A stretch of DNA of 64,000 bases from Gramella sp. MT6. Lineage in GTDB: Bacteria > Bacteroidota > Bacteroidia > Flavobacteriales > Flavobacteriaceae. The notes under the pieces were generated by a model, which saw nothing but the letters and a program-made list of their open reading frames with translations, made no database searches and had not been told where the DNA came from. This document shows positions 26,675-35,548 of this stretch, piece after piece. The stretch's first letter is position 1; the number at the start of each line of letters is the position of its first letter. The translations under genes were made by a program, and so were the position numbers. The stretch spans positions 310,001 to 374,000 of the forward strand of contig NZ_CP048410.1 of the NCBI RefSeq assembly GCF_019357415.1, in the 5' to 3' direction.

Positions 26675-27643
26675 ATGTCAGTTTTAGTATATATAGAATC
26701 AGAAGAAGGAAAATTTAAAAAAGCTTCTTACGAAGTTGCTTCTTATGCGAAGGAAGTTGCAGGAATGATGGGAACATCGGTTACTGCGATCACTTTTAAT
26801 GCAGAAGACGTTTCAGAACTTGGTACTTATGGAGTAGACAAGGTTCTAAAAGTAAGCAACGAGAAACTTAAGAATTTCAACGCAGAAGCATATTCTGATG
26901 CCATCAAACAGGCAGCAGAGAAAGAAGGAAGCAAAGTTGTTGTTCTTAGCCAGAGCGCGAATAGTAAATATCTTGCGCCATTATTGGCGGTACAACTTGA
27001 AGCAGGTTATGCTTCTAATGTGGTAGCAGTACCAGAAAGTACAGATCCTTTTACAGTTCAAAGAACTGCTTTCACCAATAAAGCTTTCAATTTCACAAAG
27101 ATCGATACAGATGTGAAGGTAATTGGACTTTCTAAGAATGCCTTCGGCATCAAGGAAGTTCAGGGAGATGCTGCAGCTGAAGATTTTAGCCCAAGCCTAT
27201 CTGAAGAGGATTTCTCTGTAAACGTTGAATCTGTTGATAAAGCTACTAATAAGGTAACTATCGCAGATGCAGAAGTTGTTGTTTCCGGAGGTCGTGGACT
27301 TAAAGGTCCAGAAAACTGGGGAATGATCGAAGAAATGGCAGATATCCTTGGTGCGGCAACTGCATGCTCTAAGCCAGTGAGTGATATGGGATGGAGACCT
27401 CACAGTGAACACGTGGGCCAGACCGGTAAACCGGTAGCTTCAAACTTATATATCGCTGTTGGAATTTCAGGAGCTATCCAGCATTTAGCAGGAATTAACG
27501 CTGCTAAAACCAAAGTTGTGATCAACAATGATCCGGAAGCGCCATTCTTTAAGGCCGCAGATTACGGAATTGTTGGTGATGCCTTTGAGGTGGTACCGAA
27601 GCTAAATGAAAAATTGAAGGAATTTAAAGAGAAAAACGCATAA
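26675..27643 (+). CDS. etfA: Electron transfer flavoprotein, alpha subunit
   Basis: FAD-binding subunit of ETF. The N-terminal domain I (MSVLVYIESEEGKFKK) is followed from about residue 195 by the conserved FAD domain: VSGGRGLKGPENWGMIEE, SDMGWRPHSEHVGQTGKPV and YIAVGISGAIQHLAG. 322 residues is usual. Co-transcribed with etfB and closed by a terminator. Confidence 0.95.
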   Translation: MSVLVYIESEEGKFKKASYEVASYAKEVAGMMGTSVTAITFNAEDVSELGTYGVDKVLKVSNEKLKNFNAEAYSDAIKQAAEKEGSKVVVLSQSANSKYLAPLLAVQLEAGYASNVVAVPESTDPFTVQRTAFTNKAFNFTKIDTDVKVIGLSKNAFGIKEVQGDAAAEDFSPSLSEEDFSVNVESVDKATNKVTIADAEVVVSGGRGLKGPENWGMIEEMADILGAATACSKPVSDMGWRPHSEHVGQTGKPVASNLYIAVGISGAIQHLAGINAAKTKVVINNDPEAPFFKAADYGIVGDAFEVVPKLNEKLKEFKEKNA

Positions 27644-27669
27644 TTTTCATAAATTGCGACCCATAAAGG

Positions 27670-27714
27670 GGCTGTCTAAATATGGTGAATGTCCTTATTT
27701 TAGACAGCCTTTTT
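27670..27714 (+). terminator. Intrinsic terminator of etfBA
   Basis: Arms GGCTGTCTAAA (27670-27680) and TTTAGACAGCC (27699-27709), 18-base loop, five T. Confidence 0.8.
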
Positions 27715-27727
27715 AATTTACTTAAGT

Positions 27728-28351
27728 ATGAGTTTAGTGCGACTGAATATTAAGGGAATATCTTATAGTCAAACACAAAACGGAGCTTACGCATTGATCC
27801 TCAACGAAGTTGGGGGCGAGCGTAAATTGCCTATTGTGATAGGGGCATTTGAGGCACAATCAATTGCCATCGCTCTGGAAAAAGAAATAAAACCCCCAAG
27901 ACCGCTTACCCACGACCTTTTCAAGAACTTTTCAGATAGGTTTGAGATCGTGGTGAAACAGGTCATCATTCATAAACTGGTTGATGGTGTTTTTTACTCC
28001 AGCCTTATTTGCGAAAGGGACGGGATTGAAGAAATTATTGACGCGCGTACCAGTGATGCTATTGCGTTGGCCTTAAGATTTAACGCACCAATATTCACCT
28101 ATAAAAACATTCTTGATAAAGCTGGAATTTATTTGAAGGCTGATGAAAAGCAGCGTGAAAAGGAAGGGAAGGAAGAAGAGATCATCGAAGAAGAACTTCT
28201 GAATGAAGAAATAGATCTACCTTCAGAAGGCACTTCAGATTACAAGAAAATGTCTCTGGAAGAATTAAATGAACTACTCTCTCAAGCTGTTAATCAGGAA
28301 GATTACGAAAAAGCGGCCCGTATCAGGGACGAAATTTCCAAAAGAAAATAA
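27728..28351 (+). CDS. Bifunctional-nuclease-family (DUF151) protein with C-terminal UVR motif
   Basis: Residues 1-135 are a BFN/DUF151 domain (LPIVIGAFEAQSIAIALE, DARTSDAIALALRFNAPIF), originally described with DNase/RNase activity. A charged linker leads to a UvrB/UvrC-type motif at about 175-207 (LNELLSQAVNQEDYEKAARI). This two-part layout is common in Bacteroidetes. Nuclease activity is inferred from the family only. Six bases upstream of the nucleoside transporter gene, so probably one transcript with it. Confidence 0.88.
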   Translation: MSLVRLNIKGISYSQTQNGAYALILNEVGGERKLPIVIGAFEAQSIAIALEKEIKPPRPLTHDLFKNFSDRFEIVVKQVIIHKLVDGVFYSSLICERDGIEEIIDARTSDAIALALRFNAPIFTYKNILDKAGIYLKADEKQREKEGKEEEIIEEELLNEEIDLPSEGTSDYKKMSLEELNELLSQAVNQEDYEKAARIRDEISKRK

Positions 28352-28357
28352 CCCGAA

Positions 28358-30064
28358 ATGAACAAAATCTGGTGTTGCCTACTCCTGATTGTATTTTCTA
28401 TTACATCAGCCTCCGCTCAAACTATTTCAAAGAACTGGCAACTCGACTCCACTCAGGATGTTTCCTTGCAGGAACAGACTTTTGGAAACGCCAAAGAGTT
28501 AAATTTCAAGGAAGGAAGATTTGAATTTTTAGACGCCTCCGGCAACGATACTATTGCCTCTGGAGACTACTTATATCAGAATAAACTTCTGGTATTATTC
28601 TATAACACTCCTAAAGATACCATTCAAAACCTTAGGGTTTCTGCTCTTACAGATTCCACTATGGCGATTTCCTCTAATGGTTCGGTTTTCAATTTAAAAG
28701 CTACAGATCAATCTGCAAAAGAGGTAATTCCGGCGAAAACTGCCAAAAAAATGATCCCAAGTGCAGGGATAAGCACTTCAAGCCTGATTCGTGGAATAAT
28801 TGGAATGATGGTTCTAATCATCATCGCTTTTCTTTTTAGCAGTAACCGAAAGGCAGTTAACTGGAAGACCGTTGGCCTGGGCCTAGCCGCACAATTGATC
28901 CTAGCTATTGGAGTTTTAAAGATCACTGTGGTTCAGAAGGTTTTCGAATTTGTTGGAAATATTTTCGTTCTAATCCTGGACTTTACCGCTGCAGGTAGTG
29001 AATTCCTGCTTGGCGGGATGATGGATGTGGACAGTTTTGGATTTATTTTCCTTTTTCAGGTATTACCAACCATCATTTTCTTTTCTGCATTAACCTCTGT
29101 CCTTTTCTATCTTGGCGTGATCCAGATCGTAGTAAAAGGAATGGCGTGGATACTCACAAAATTACTCGGGATCTCGGGCCCTGAAAGTTTAAGCGTTGCA
29201 GGTAATATTTTCCTTGGACAAACCGAAGCTCCATTAATGATCAAAGCTTACCTGGAAAGGATGACAAGGTCTGAAATCCTTCTGGTTATGGTTGGAGGTA
29301 TGGCCACTGTAGCCGGTGGTGTGCTCGCTGCTTACATTGGATTTCTTGGAGGCGATGACCCTGCATTAAGACTGCAATTTGCGAAGCACCTTCTTGCCGC
29401 ATCTGTAATGGCTGCTCCCGGGGCGATCGTAATTTCAAAAATTTTATATCCGCAACAGGAAGCTGTGAACACAGATGTGGAAGTTTCCTCGGAAAAGATA
29501 GGTTCTAATATCCTTGATGCAATCGCGAATGGAACCACTGAAGGTTTGAAACTTGCGGCTAACGTGGCGGCTATGCTCCTGGTATTTATCGCTTTCATTG
29601 CCATGATCAATTATATCCTTGGATATATTGGCGGACTAACCACATTGAATAGCGTAATGGCCGAGTATACACCCTATTCCAAATTCTCCCTTGAATCTAT
29701 TCTGGGAATCATTTTCGCGCCATTGATGTGGGTTATTGGAGTCGCCAAAGAAGACATGATGCTCATGGGACAACTACTGGGAATTAAACTGGCAGCGAGT
29801 GAGTTCGTAGGCTACGTGCAGCTGGCAGACCTTAAAAACCCAGCTAATGCGCTAAGTCTTAATTACGAGAAATCGGTGATCATGGCAACCTACATGCTTT
29901 GTGGATTTGCAAATTTCGCTTCCATAGGTATTCAGATTGGTGGAATTGGATCACTGGCACCAGGGCAGAGAAAAACCCTTTCTGAATTTGGGATGAAAGC
30001 TTTAATTGGTGGTACTTTAGCATCGTTACTTTCAGCTACCATCGCCGGTATGATCATTGGATAA
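28358..30064 (+). CDS. Concentrative nucleoside transporter (NupC/CNT) with N-terminal secreted domain
   Basis: H+/Na+-coupled nucleoside importer. Residues about 140-568 are the CNT core, with the signature NIFLGQTEAPLMIKAYLERM and the late segment GFANFASIGIQIGGIG. Unlike E. coli NupC (about 400 residues), it begins with a signal peptide (MNKIWCCLLLIVFSITSASA) and a beta-rich domain of about 110 residues before the first membrane segment of the transporter, a layout seen in flavobacteria. Substrate range cannot be told from sequence. Probably co-transcribed with the BFN gene. Confidence 0.9.
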   Translation: MNKIWCCLLLIVFSITSASAQTISKNWQLDSTQDVSLQEQTFGNAKELNFKEGRFEFLDASGNDTIASGDYLYQNKLLVLFYNTPKDTIQNLRVSALTDSTMAISSNGSVFNLKATDQSAKEVIPAKTAKKMIPSAGISTSSLIRGIIGMMVLIIIAFLFSSNRKAVNWKTVGLGLAAQLILAIGVLKITVVQKVFEFVGNIFVLILDFTAAGSEFLLGGMMDVDSFGFIFLFQVLPTIIFFSALTSVLFYLGVIQIVVKGMAWILTKLLGISGPESLSVAGNIFLGQTEAPLMIKAYLERMTRSEILLVMVGGMATVAGGVLAAYIGFLGGDDPALRLQFAKHLLAASVMAAPGAIVISKILYPQQEAVNTDVEVSSEKIGSNILDAIANGTTEGLKLAANVAAMLLVFIAFIAMINYILGYIGGLTTLNSVMAEYTPYSKFSLESILGIIFAPLMWVIGVAKEDMMLMGQLLGIKLAASEFVGYVQLADLKNPANALSLNYEKSVIMATYMLCGFANFASIGIQIGGIGSLAPGQRKTLSEFGMKALIGGTLASLLSATIAGMIIG

Positions 30065-30080
30065 AAACTGAAGTCAGCCT

Positions 30081-30098
30081 AAGTTTTTAGAAAACTTT
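30081..30098 (+). terminator. Weak AT-rich hairpin after the nucleoside transporter
   Basis: AAGTTTT-TAG-AAAACTT at 30081-30097, 16 bases after the stop, with a poor T tract. Possible weak terminator. Confidence 0.3.
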
Positions 30099-30129
30099 CT
30101 AATTTGATTTTCTTTAAGGTAATAGATAA

Positions 30130-30174
30130 GCTCTAAATTGCTCCTTAGCTTTTTCCAGACTGAAAAAGTAGAGC
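30130..30174 (+). promoter_or_regulatory. Nested inverted repeat upstream of the brkB-like gene
   Basis: Outer arms GCTCTA (30130-30135) and TAGAGC (30169-30174) enclose an inner CTTTTTC (30149-30155) and GAAAAAG (30162-30168). The inner and outer right arms are contiguous, giving a stem with a 13-base bulge, 28 bases before the ATG. Could be a structured leader or an operator. Confidence 0.35.
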
Positions 30175-30202
30175 ATAGCAGATGTTTATTATATTTTAAA
30201 GA

Positions 30203-31174
30203 ATGAACAACAACAATAAAAAGACAGTTTACCGTGGTGAAGAGGCTCAATGGCCTCACCAGATCCCATTAAAGGGATGGATAGATATCGGTAAACGGGT
30301 GTGGCACGAAATGAAGGTGGATCATGTCCAGATCGTTTCTGCAGGAGTCGCTTTTTATTTTTTTCTCTCTATTTTTCCAACCATAGTTGCTGCTATTTCT
30401 ATCTACAGCCTGGTTCTGGATCCTTCTCAAATAGAAGCACAGATATCAAGATTGGATCTCATCATGCCTCCAAAAGCTTTTGGAATGATCTCAGATATAC
30501 TGGATCCAGTGATTCAACAAACAAGAAAAGAGATCGGTTGGGGCTTGATAATAAGTATCCTAATTAGTATCTGGAGTGCGAACAAAGGAACTAATGCTTT
30601 ATTTCAAGGAGTGAATATCGCCTATGATCAACCGGAAAACAGGAATATTGTTAAAAAGAACCTTATTACTTTATTGTTCACATTAGGAGGATTGGTCTTG
30701 GGACTTATTAGTCTGTTAATCGTGATCTTCTTCCCGTTACTGATAGATAAAATTGGCTTTCCCACGCAAATTGAAAAGACACTTACCTGGTTTCGCTGGG
30801 TAATTTTAGGGCTTATACTAATTTCAACTTTAAGTATGGTGTATAAGATAGCTCCAAACCGAAGAAGCCCAAGGTTCAGGTGGGTTAGCTGGGGAGCGAT
30901 CCTGGGAACCATTTTATGGTTGGCGGGATCTATGCTATTCTCGTGGTATGTGGGCAACTTTGGAAGTTATGATGACCTATACGGCAGTTTTGCTGCTGTG
31001 GCCATTCTTATGCTTTGGCTCTTTTTAACCGCCTTTATCGTGTTAATGGGTGCCGAAATAAATTCAGAAATGGAACATCAAACCAGGTACGACACCACGA
31101 TAGGACAGGAAAAACCTATGGGTGAACGCAATGCTTATCATGCTGACCGCTGTGCCGTAGATTGCGATGACTGA
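30203..31174 (+). CDS. YihY/BrkB family inner membrane protein
   Basis: A 323-residue protein with six hydrophobic segments. Family landmarks: SAGVAFYFFLSIFPT near residue 47, SILISIWSANKGTNALFQG near 115, and LYGSFAAVAILMLWLFLTAF with LMGAEINSE near 270-290. BrkB was once called a ribonuclease BN homologue; that is no longer supported, and the family's function remains uncertain (a transporter is suspected). Stands alone, with no terminator visible before thyA. Confidence 0.88.
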   Translation: MNNNNKKTVYRGEEAQWPHQIPLKGWIDIGKRVWHEMKVDHVQIVSAGVAFYFFLSIFPTIVAAISIYSLVLDPSQIEAQISRLDLIMPPKAFGMISDILDPVIQQTRKEIGWGLIISILISIWSANKGTNALFQGVNIAYDQPENRNIVKKNLITLLFTLGGLVLGLISLLIVIFFPLLIDKIGFPTQIEKTLTWFRWVILGLILISTLSMVYKIAPNRRSPRFRWVSWGAILGTILWLAGSMLFSWYVGNFGSYDDLYGSFAAVAILMLWLFLTAFIVLMGAEINSEMEHQTRYDTTIGQEKPMGERNAYHADRCAVDCDD

Positions 31175-31302
31175 TCCTTTTCGTTGATACAAAGTTGATA
31201 ACTATTCCCGATTCAGTTTAAAATAAGACCTCAAATTTTACCTGTTTTGTTATTTTTATTGGAATTAAAATTGAAGCAATTCCAGTTTAAAAGTGCCCGA
31301 AA

Positions 31303-32127
31303 ATGAAACAGTATCACGACCTTCTTAAACATGTATTAGAAAACGGAGCCCAAAAAGGCGACCGTACGGGAACCGGCACTAAGAGTGTCTTCGGCTACCA
31401 GATGCGGTTTGACCTCAGCAAAGGTTTCCCCATGGTGACCACAAAAAAACTACATCTAAAGTCTATAATTTACGAATTGCTTTGGTTTCTTAAAGGTGAT
31501 ACCAATATTGAGTATCTTAAAGAAAACGGTGTGCGCATCTGGAACGAGTGGGCAGATGAAAATGGCGACCTGGGACCGGTATACGGCCACCAATGGAGAA
31601 ACTGGAATAGTGAAGAAATAGACCAGATCAAAGAGATCATGGAAACCTTAAAAACCAACCCGAACAGCAGAAGAATGCTAGTTTCTGCATGGAATCCTTC
31701 AGTGTTACCAGACACCTCGGTTTCATTTTCAGAAAATGTTGCCAATGGTAAAGCGGCTCTTCCTCCCTGCCATGCCTTTTTTCAGTTCTATGTAGCAGAT
31801 GGTAAATTATCCTGCCAGCTATACCAGCGAAGTGCCGATATTTTCCTTGGAGTGCCTTTTAATATCGCCTCCTACGCCTTACTTACCATGATGATGGCCC
31901 AGGTATGTGGCTATGAAGCCGGAGATTTTATTCACACCCTTGGTGATGCGCATATTTACAGCAATCACATGGAGCAGGTAGAACTTCAGTTAAGCAGGGA
32001 ACCGAGACGACTTCCAACCATGAAGTTGAATCCAGAGATCAAAGATATTTTTGATTTTAAGTTTGAAGATTTTATTTTAGAGGATTATGATCCGTATCCG
32101 GGGATTAAAGCCCGTGTTGCGGTATAG
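31303..32127 (+). CDS. thyA: Thymidylate synthase
   Basis: Methylates dUMP to dTMP with methylenetetrahydrofolate. Nucleophile Cys156 in [29 protein letters not shown] and [14 protein letters not shown] are diagnostic. At 274 residues it is ten longer than the E. coli enzyme because of an insert ([17 protein letters not shown]) between [10 protein letters not shown] and the Cys, a variant known in Bacteroidetes and others. The dihydrofolate it produces is recycled by folA, located 5.5 kb downstream. Confidence 0.96.
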   Translation: MKQYHDLLKHVLENGAQKGDRTGTGTKSVFGYQMRFDLSKGFPMVTTKKLHLKSIIYELLWFLKGDTNIEYLKENGVRIWNEWADENGDLGPVYGHQWRNWNSEEIDQIKEIMETLKTNPNSRRMLVSAWNPSVLPDTSVSFSENVANGKAALPPCHAFFQFYVADGKLSCQLYQRSADIFLGVPFNIASYALLTMMMAQVCGYEAGDFIHTLGDAHIYSNHMEQVELQLSREPRRLPTMKLNPEIKDIFDFKFEDFILEDYDPYPGIKARVAV

Positions 32128-32154
32128 TTTAACCTTTAAAATATTTAAATAATT

Positions 32155-32532
32155 ATGAAGAAGTTAGTAGTTATAGCCATTTTTATGATTGGAGGAATTA
32201 GCCTGGCCAGTGCTCAGCAAACTTCCCCGGTTTGGCCTGGCTGCGAAAATGCCGAAGATGTAAAAAAATGTTTCAACCAGAAACTATCTCAACACGTTCG
32301 TGAGAACTACGAGTATCCTCAAAACGATGCTGGTGAATATATACGGGGGAAAGTGACCATCTCTTTCGATATAAATAAAAATGGCGAGGTTGTTGTAAAT
32401 TCTATTGAAGGATCTGAACCACAGGTAAATCAGGCTGCCAGGGAAATGATCATAAAAATACCAAAAATGGAACCTGGAACACTGAATGGAGAACCCGATT
32501 CGAGAACATTTACCGTTCCTTTTAATCTCTAA
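32155..32532 (+). CDS. Small secreted TonB-C-terminal-domain-like protein (copy 1)
   Basis: Signal peptide of about 20 residues (ending SLASAQQ) and a 100-residue mature part that resembles the TonB C-terminal domain: EYIRGKVTISFDINKNGEVV, a helix with EPQVNQAAREMI, then a final strand TFTVPFNL. No proline-rich linker or membrane anchor, so it cannot act as a classic TonB. Two cysteines in WPGCE and KKCFN may form a disulfide. A paralogue follows 24 bases downstream. Function unknown. Confidence 0.8.
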   Translation: MKKLVVIAIFMIGGISLASAQQTSPVWPGCENAEDVKKCFNQKLSQHVRENYEYPQNDAGEYIRGKVTISFDINKNGEVVVNSIEGSEPQVNQAAREMIIKIPKMEPGTLNGEPDSRTFTVPFNL

Positions 32533-32556
32533 TTGAATACTTAACGAATAAATATT

Positions 32557-32967
32557 ATGAAAAAATTACTGATAATAGCTTTAATGCTAACCGGAATGAC
32601 CAGCTTCGCCCAGGATGATGTTGAAGTTAAAGGTAACAAGGTCACGATGAAAGAGACAGCACCGGTTTGGCAAGGCTGTGAGGATAGTGCAGACAAAAAA
32701 GCCTGTTTCAATAAAATGCTATCAAAGCATATTAAAGAAAATATCAAATATTCCAAAAATGAAAAGGGTGAGTATATAAGAGGTAAAGCAACCGTTTCTA
32801 TGGAGGTTAATGAAGAAGGCAAAGTAGTGGTTAACTCGGTAGAAAGTAAATCTCCTGTACTGAAAAAGGAAGCTCAAAGATTGATGGAATCCATACCTCC
32901 TATGACCCCAGGAAAACTTGGTGGCAAAGCTAAAGCTATCAAATATACTATTCCTCTTACGTTCTAA
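32557..32967 (+). CDS. Small secreted TonB-C-terminal-domain-like protein (copy 2)
   Basis: Paralogue of the preceding gene, sharing PVW.GCE, a KKACFN/KKCFN motif, GEYIRGK and the ending .Y.T.IP/VPF. Signal peptide MKKLLIIALMLTGMTSFAQ. Mature part about 117 residues, with a short extra strand before the conserved PVW. Same likely fold and same lack of a membrane anchor. The pair looks like a tandem duplication within one transcript. Confidence 0.8.
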   Translation: MKKLLIIALMLTGMTSFAQDDVEVKGNKVTMKETAPVWQGCEDSADKKACFNKMLSKHIKENIKYSKNEKGEYIRGKATVSMEVNEEGKVVVNSVESKSPVLKKEAQRLMESIPPMTPGKLGGKAKAIKYTIPLTF

Positions 32968-33032
32968 GAGCGGAGTTTTAACTCCACCTTAACGACTGAT
33001 TATCTACGTCGTTTTTAAAAAATTGTAAATTT

Positions 33033-33063
33033 GAGTGATACCCAAAAGTGTCACTCTTTTTTT
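33033..33063 (+). terminator. Terminator-like hairpin abutting the egtB start codon
   Basis: Arms GAGTGATAC (33033-33041) and GTGTCACTC (33048-33056), loop CCAAAA, seven T at 33057-33063; the egtB ATG begins at 33064. It may end the TonB-like transcript or act as an attenuator for egtB. Confidence 0.75.
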
Positions 33064-34227
33064 ATGCTTTCACAAAATCAATTACTACAATTATTTAAAG
33101 AGACCAGGGCAGATTCAGAAATGATCTGTTCCTTTCTGGAAACTGAAGATTATGTGGTTCAGCCAATCGTAGATGTTTCCCCTCCCAAATGGCATTTAGG
33201 CCATACCACCTGGTTCTTTGAGGAATTCGTATTAAAAAAATACTCTTCAGAACATACCTTATTCGATAAGAATACGGCTTATGTTTTTAATAGTTATTAT
33301 GAAAGTGTAGGCGAAAAAGTTATACGGACCAATCGTGGTAACCTATCACGCCCAACGGTTGCCTGGATCTATGATTTCAGAGAATATGTCACCGGTAAGA
33401 TCATAGACCTCATGACCAATAAAGAATTGGATAATGAAGCTTTGGAGGTGATAGAAATTGGTTGCCATCATGAGAAACAGCACCAAGAATTACTTTATAC
33501 AGACATTAAATATATCCTCGGTAACAACCCGTTATTGCCAAAGTACAATGATGATTTTGAAGAAAATCCTGTTCAGGATTTTGAACGGGAGTGGATAGAT
33601 ATATCAGAAGGGGTTTATGAAATTGGATATAAATCTGATGGTTTTTGTTACGACAATGAAAAGGGTGTGCATAAGACTTATCTGTGTGATTTCAGTATTT
33701 CAAGTAAACTGGTCACCAATAAAGAGTTTATTGAATTTATTGAAGCTGGAGGCTATGAAGATGTACTTCTATGGCATGCAGAAGCCTGGGATTGGGTCAA
33801 CGAGAATAAAATTGATCGTCCCAGTTACTGGCACAAAATTGAAGGAAATTGGCACCAATATACTCTAAACGGACTGGTGAAATTAGTTCCAGAAGCCCCG
33901 GTCACCCATATTTCCTATTATGAAGCTTTCGCCTATGCCCAATGGAAAGGAATGAGACTTCCTACAGAAGAAGAATGGGAAACCGCTCAGAAAAATTTTC
34001 AATGGGGAAGTCGATGGGAATGGACAGAAAGCGCCTACTCCCCCTACCCTAATTATCAAAAACCGGATGGTGCCCTTGGCGAATACAACGGTAAATTCAT
34101 GGTGAATCAAAAGGTACTTAGAGGGGGATCTGTAGCCACATCGCGAGACCATACCAGACCAACATATAGAAATTTCTTTCATCCACAGCTCAGATGGCAA
34201 TTCACAGGCTTCAGACTGGTAAAATAA
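33064..34227 (+). CDS. egtB: Ergothioneine biosynthesis sulfoxide synthase EgtB
   Basis: Non-haem iron enzyme joining trimethylhistidine (hercynine) to a thiol with O2. The N-terminal DinB_2 domain carries the Fe ligands: His47 in WHLGHTTWFFEE and His136/His140 in HHEKQHQE. The C-terminal FGE-sulfatase domain ends in VLRGGSVATSRDHTRPTYRN and WQFTGFRLV. At 387 residues it is a short EgtB. The start is ATG 33064: a TTG at 33031 would make the coding region run through the terminator hairpin. egtD follows 13 bases later. Confidence 0.92.
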   Translation: MLSQNQLLQLFKETRADSEMICSFLETEDYVVQPIVDVSPPKWHLGHTTWFFEEFVLKKYSSEHTLFDKNTAYVFNSYYESVGEKVIRTNRGNLSRPTVAWIYDFREYVTGKIIDLMTNKELDNEALEVIEIGCHHEKQHQELLYTDIKYILGNNPLLPKYNDDFEENPVQDFEREWIDISEGVYEIGYKSDGFCYDNEKGVHKTYLCDFSISSKLVTNKEFIEFIEAGGYEDVLLWHAEAWDWVNENKIDRPSYWHKIEGNWHQYTLNGLVKLVPEAPVTHISYYEAFAYAQWKGMRLPTEEEWETAQKNFQWGSRWEWTESAYSPYPNYQKPDGALGEYNGKFMVNQKVLRGGSVATSRDHTRPTYRNFFHPQLRWQFTGFRLVK

Positions 34228-34240
34228 TTAGTAGATTTAA

Positions 34241-35209
34241 ATGAAAAATCAACCAGAAATCATGTTTGAATCGGCCTTTGCTGAGGATACTTTTAAAGGA
34301 CTTACTAGTGATCCTAAATATTTATTGTCTAAGTATATCTATGATAAAAAGGGCGATAAGCTTTTTCAACAGATCATGGATATGCCCGAATATTATTTAA
34401 CTACCAGCGAGTTCAATATCTTAGAGTTAAATGCTGAAGATATAGTATCATCTTTCAGCAATGAATCAGGTATAGACCTTATTGAACTTGGTGCGGGAGA
34501 CGGAAAAAAGACCAAGATACTCCTGAAGAAATTAGTTGAGAAAGGACATAAATTTGATTATCTACCAATAGATATAAGCCAGAATGTACTAGACGAGCTC
34601 AAAGAATCTCTGGAAAAGGAAATCCCCGAGGCCAAGGTTAGAGTACAACAGGGAACTTACTTTAAAACCCTGGAAAAGCTCTCAGAATACAATACCAGGA
34701 AAAAGGTTATCCTGGTGCTGGGAAGTAATATTGGTAATCTTTCTCATAAAGAAGCAGTCGATTTTCTGGAACATATTGCCCGGGCGATGAGCAAGGAAGA
34801 CATGTTGTTCATGGGATTCGACCAAAAGAAACATCCACAGAAGATTCTGGACGCCTATAATGATCCTGCAGGAATCACCGAAGAATTCAACAAAAATCTT
34901 CTGGTTAGAATAAATTCTGAACTACAAGGCAATTTTGATCCTGACAAATTTCTGCACTGGGAAACCTATGATCCTGAAACCGGTACTGCTAAAAGCTTTT
35001 TGGTAAGCAAGGAACAACAACAGGTGAGCATTCAGAAACTCGATCTAAAGATCAATTTTGCTCCATGGGAAACCATTCACACCGAGATCTCTCAGAAATA
35101 TGACGATTCTGTCGTAAAATGGCTTGCCGATGAGGCTGGCCTCAGCGTAGAGAAGTCTTTCGCCGACAAGGAAAACTCCTATAAAAATTATATATTTAGA
35201 AGAAAGTAA
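34241..35209 (+). CDS. egtD: L-histidine N-alpha-methyltransferase EgtD
   Basis: SAM-dependent enzyme that trimethylates histidine to hercynine, the first step of ergothioneine synthesis. Motifs: YFLTTSEF-like MPEYYLTTSEFNILE near residue 45, SAM motif I IELGAGDGKKT near 84, LGSNIGNLSH near 167 and MGFDQKKHP near 195. 322 residues is normal for EgtD. Its product is the substrate of the adjacent EgtB, so the two genes form the core pathway. Confidence 0.93.
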   Translation: MKNQPEIMFESAFAEDTFKGLTSDPKYLLSKYIYDKKGDKLFQQIMDMPEYYLTTSEFNILELNAEDIVSSFSNESGIDLIELGAGDGKKTKILLKKLVEKGHKFDYLPIDISQNVLDELKESLEKEIPEAKVRVQQGTYFKTLEKLSEYNTRKKVILVLGSNIGNLSHKEAVDFLEHIARAMSKEDMLFMGFDQKKHPQKILDAYNDPAGITEEFNKNLLVRINSELQGNFDPDKFLHWETYDPETGTAKSFLVSKEQQQVSIQKLDLKINFAPWETIHTEISQKYDDSVVKWLADEAGLSVEKSFADKENSYKNYIFRRK

Positions 35210-35228
35210 ATTCTAAATAAGAAATTAG

Positions 35229-35510
35229 ATGAAAGCTATCTGGAAAGATAAAGTTATCGCTGAAAGTTCTAATACAAAGATCGTGGAGAACAACCATTAT
35301 TTTCCACGAGAGGATATTAAAGAGGAATTCTTTAAACCCAGTGACTCACACACCAGATGCCCATGGAAAGGCAAGGCTTCATACCTTCATATAGAAATTG
35401 ATGGGGAGCTCAATAAGGATGCTGCCTGGTATTATCCAGAGTCGAGCCATGCTGCGAAACCCATCGAGAACTATGTTGCCTTTTGGAACGGTGTAAAAGT
35501 CACTGAGTAA
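35229..35510 (+). CDS. DUF427 family protein
   Basis: A 93-residue DUF427 domain: MKAIWKDKVIAES, the PREDIKEEFFKPSDSHTRCPWKG motif and NYVAFW at the end. Third gene of the egt unit, 19 bases after egtD. DUF427 proteins have a small beta fold and no established function; co-occurrence with egt genes would need a genome survey. Confidence 0.85.
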   Translation: MKAIWKDKVIAESSNTKIVENNHYFPREDIKEEFFKPSDSHTRCPWKGKASYLHIEIDGELNKDAAWYYPESSHAAKPIENYVAFWNGVKVTE

Positions 35511-35548
35511 ATACAATTTATAATAACCTCAGCAACCATGAAGTTCAA

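Noticed and set aside
33031..33063. egtB start at TTG 33031
   Set aside because: It would translate the terminator hairpin and its T tract; homologous sequence begins after ATG 33064.
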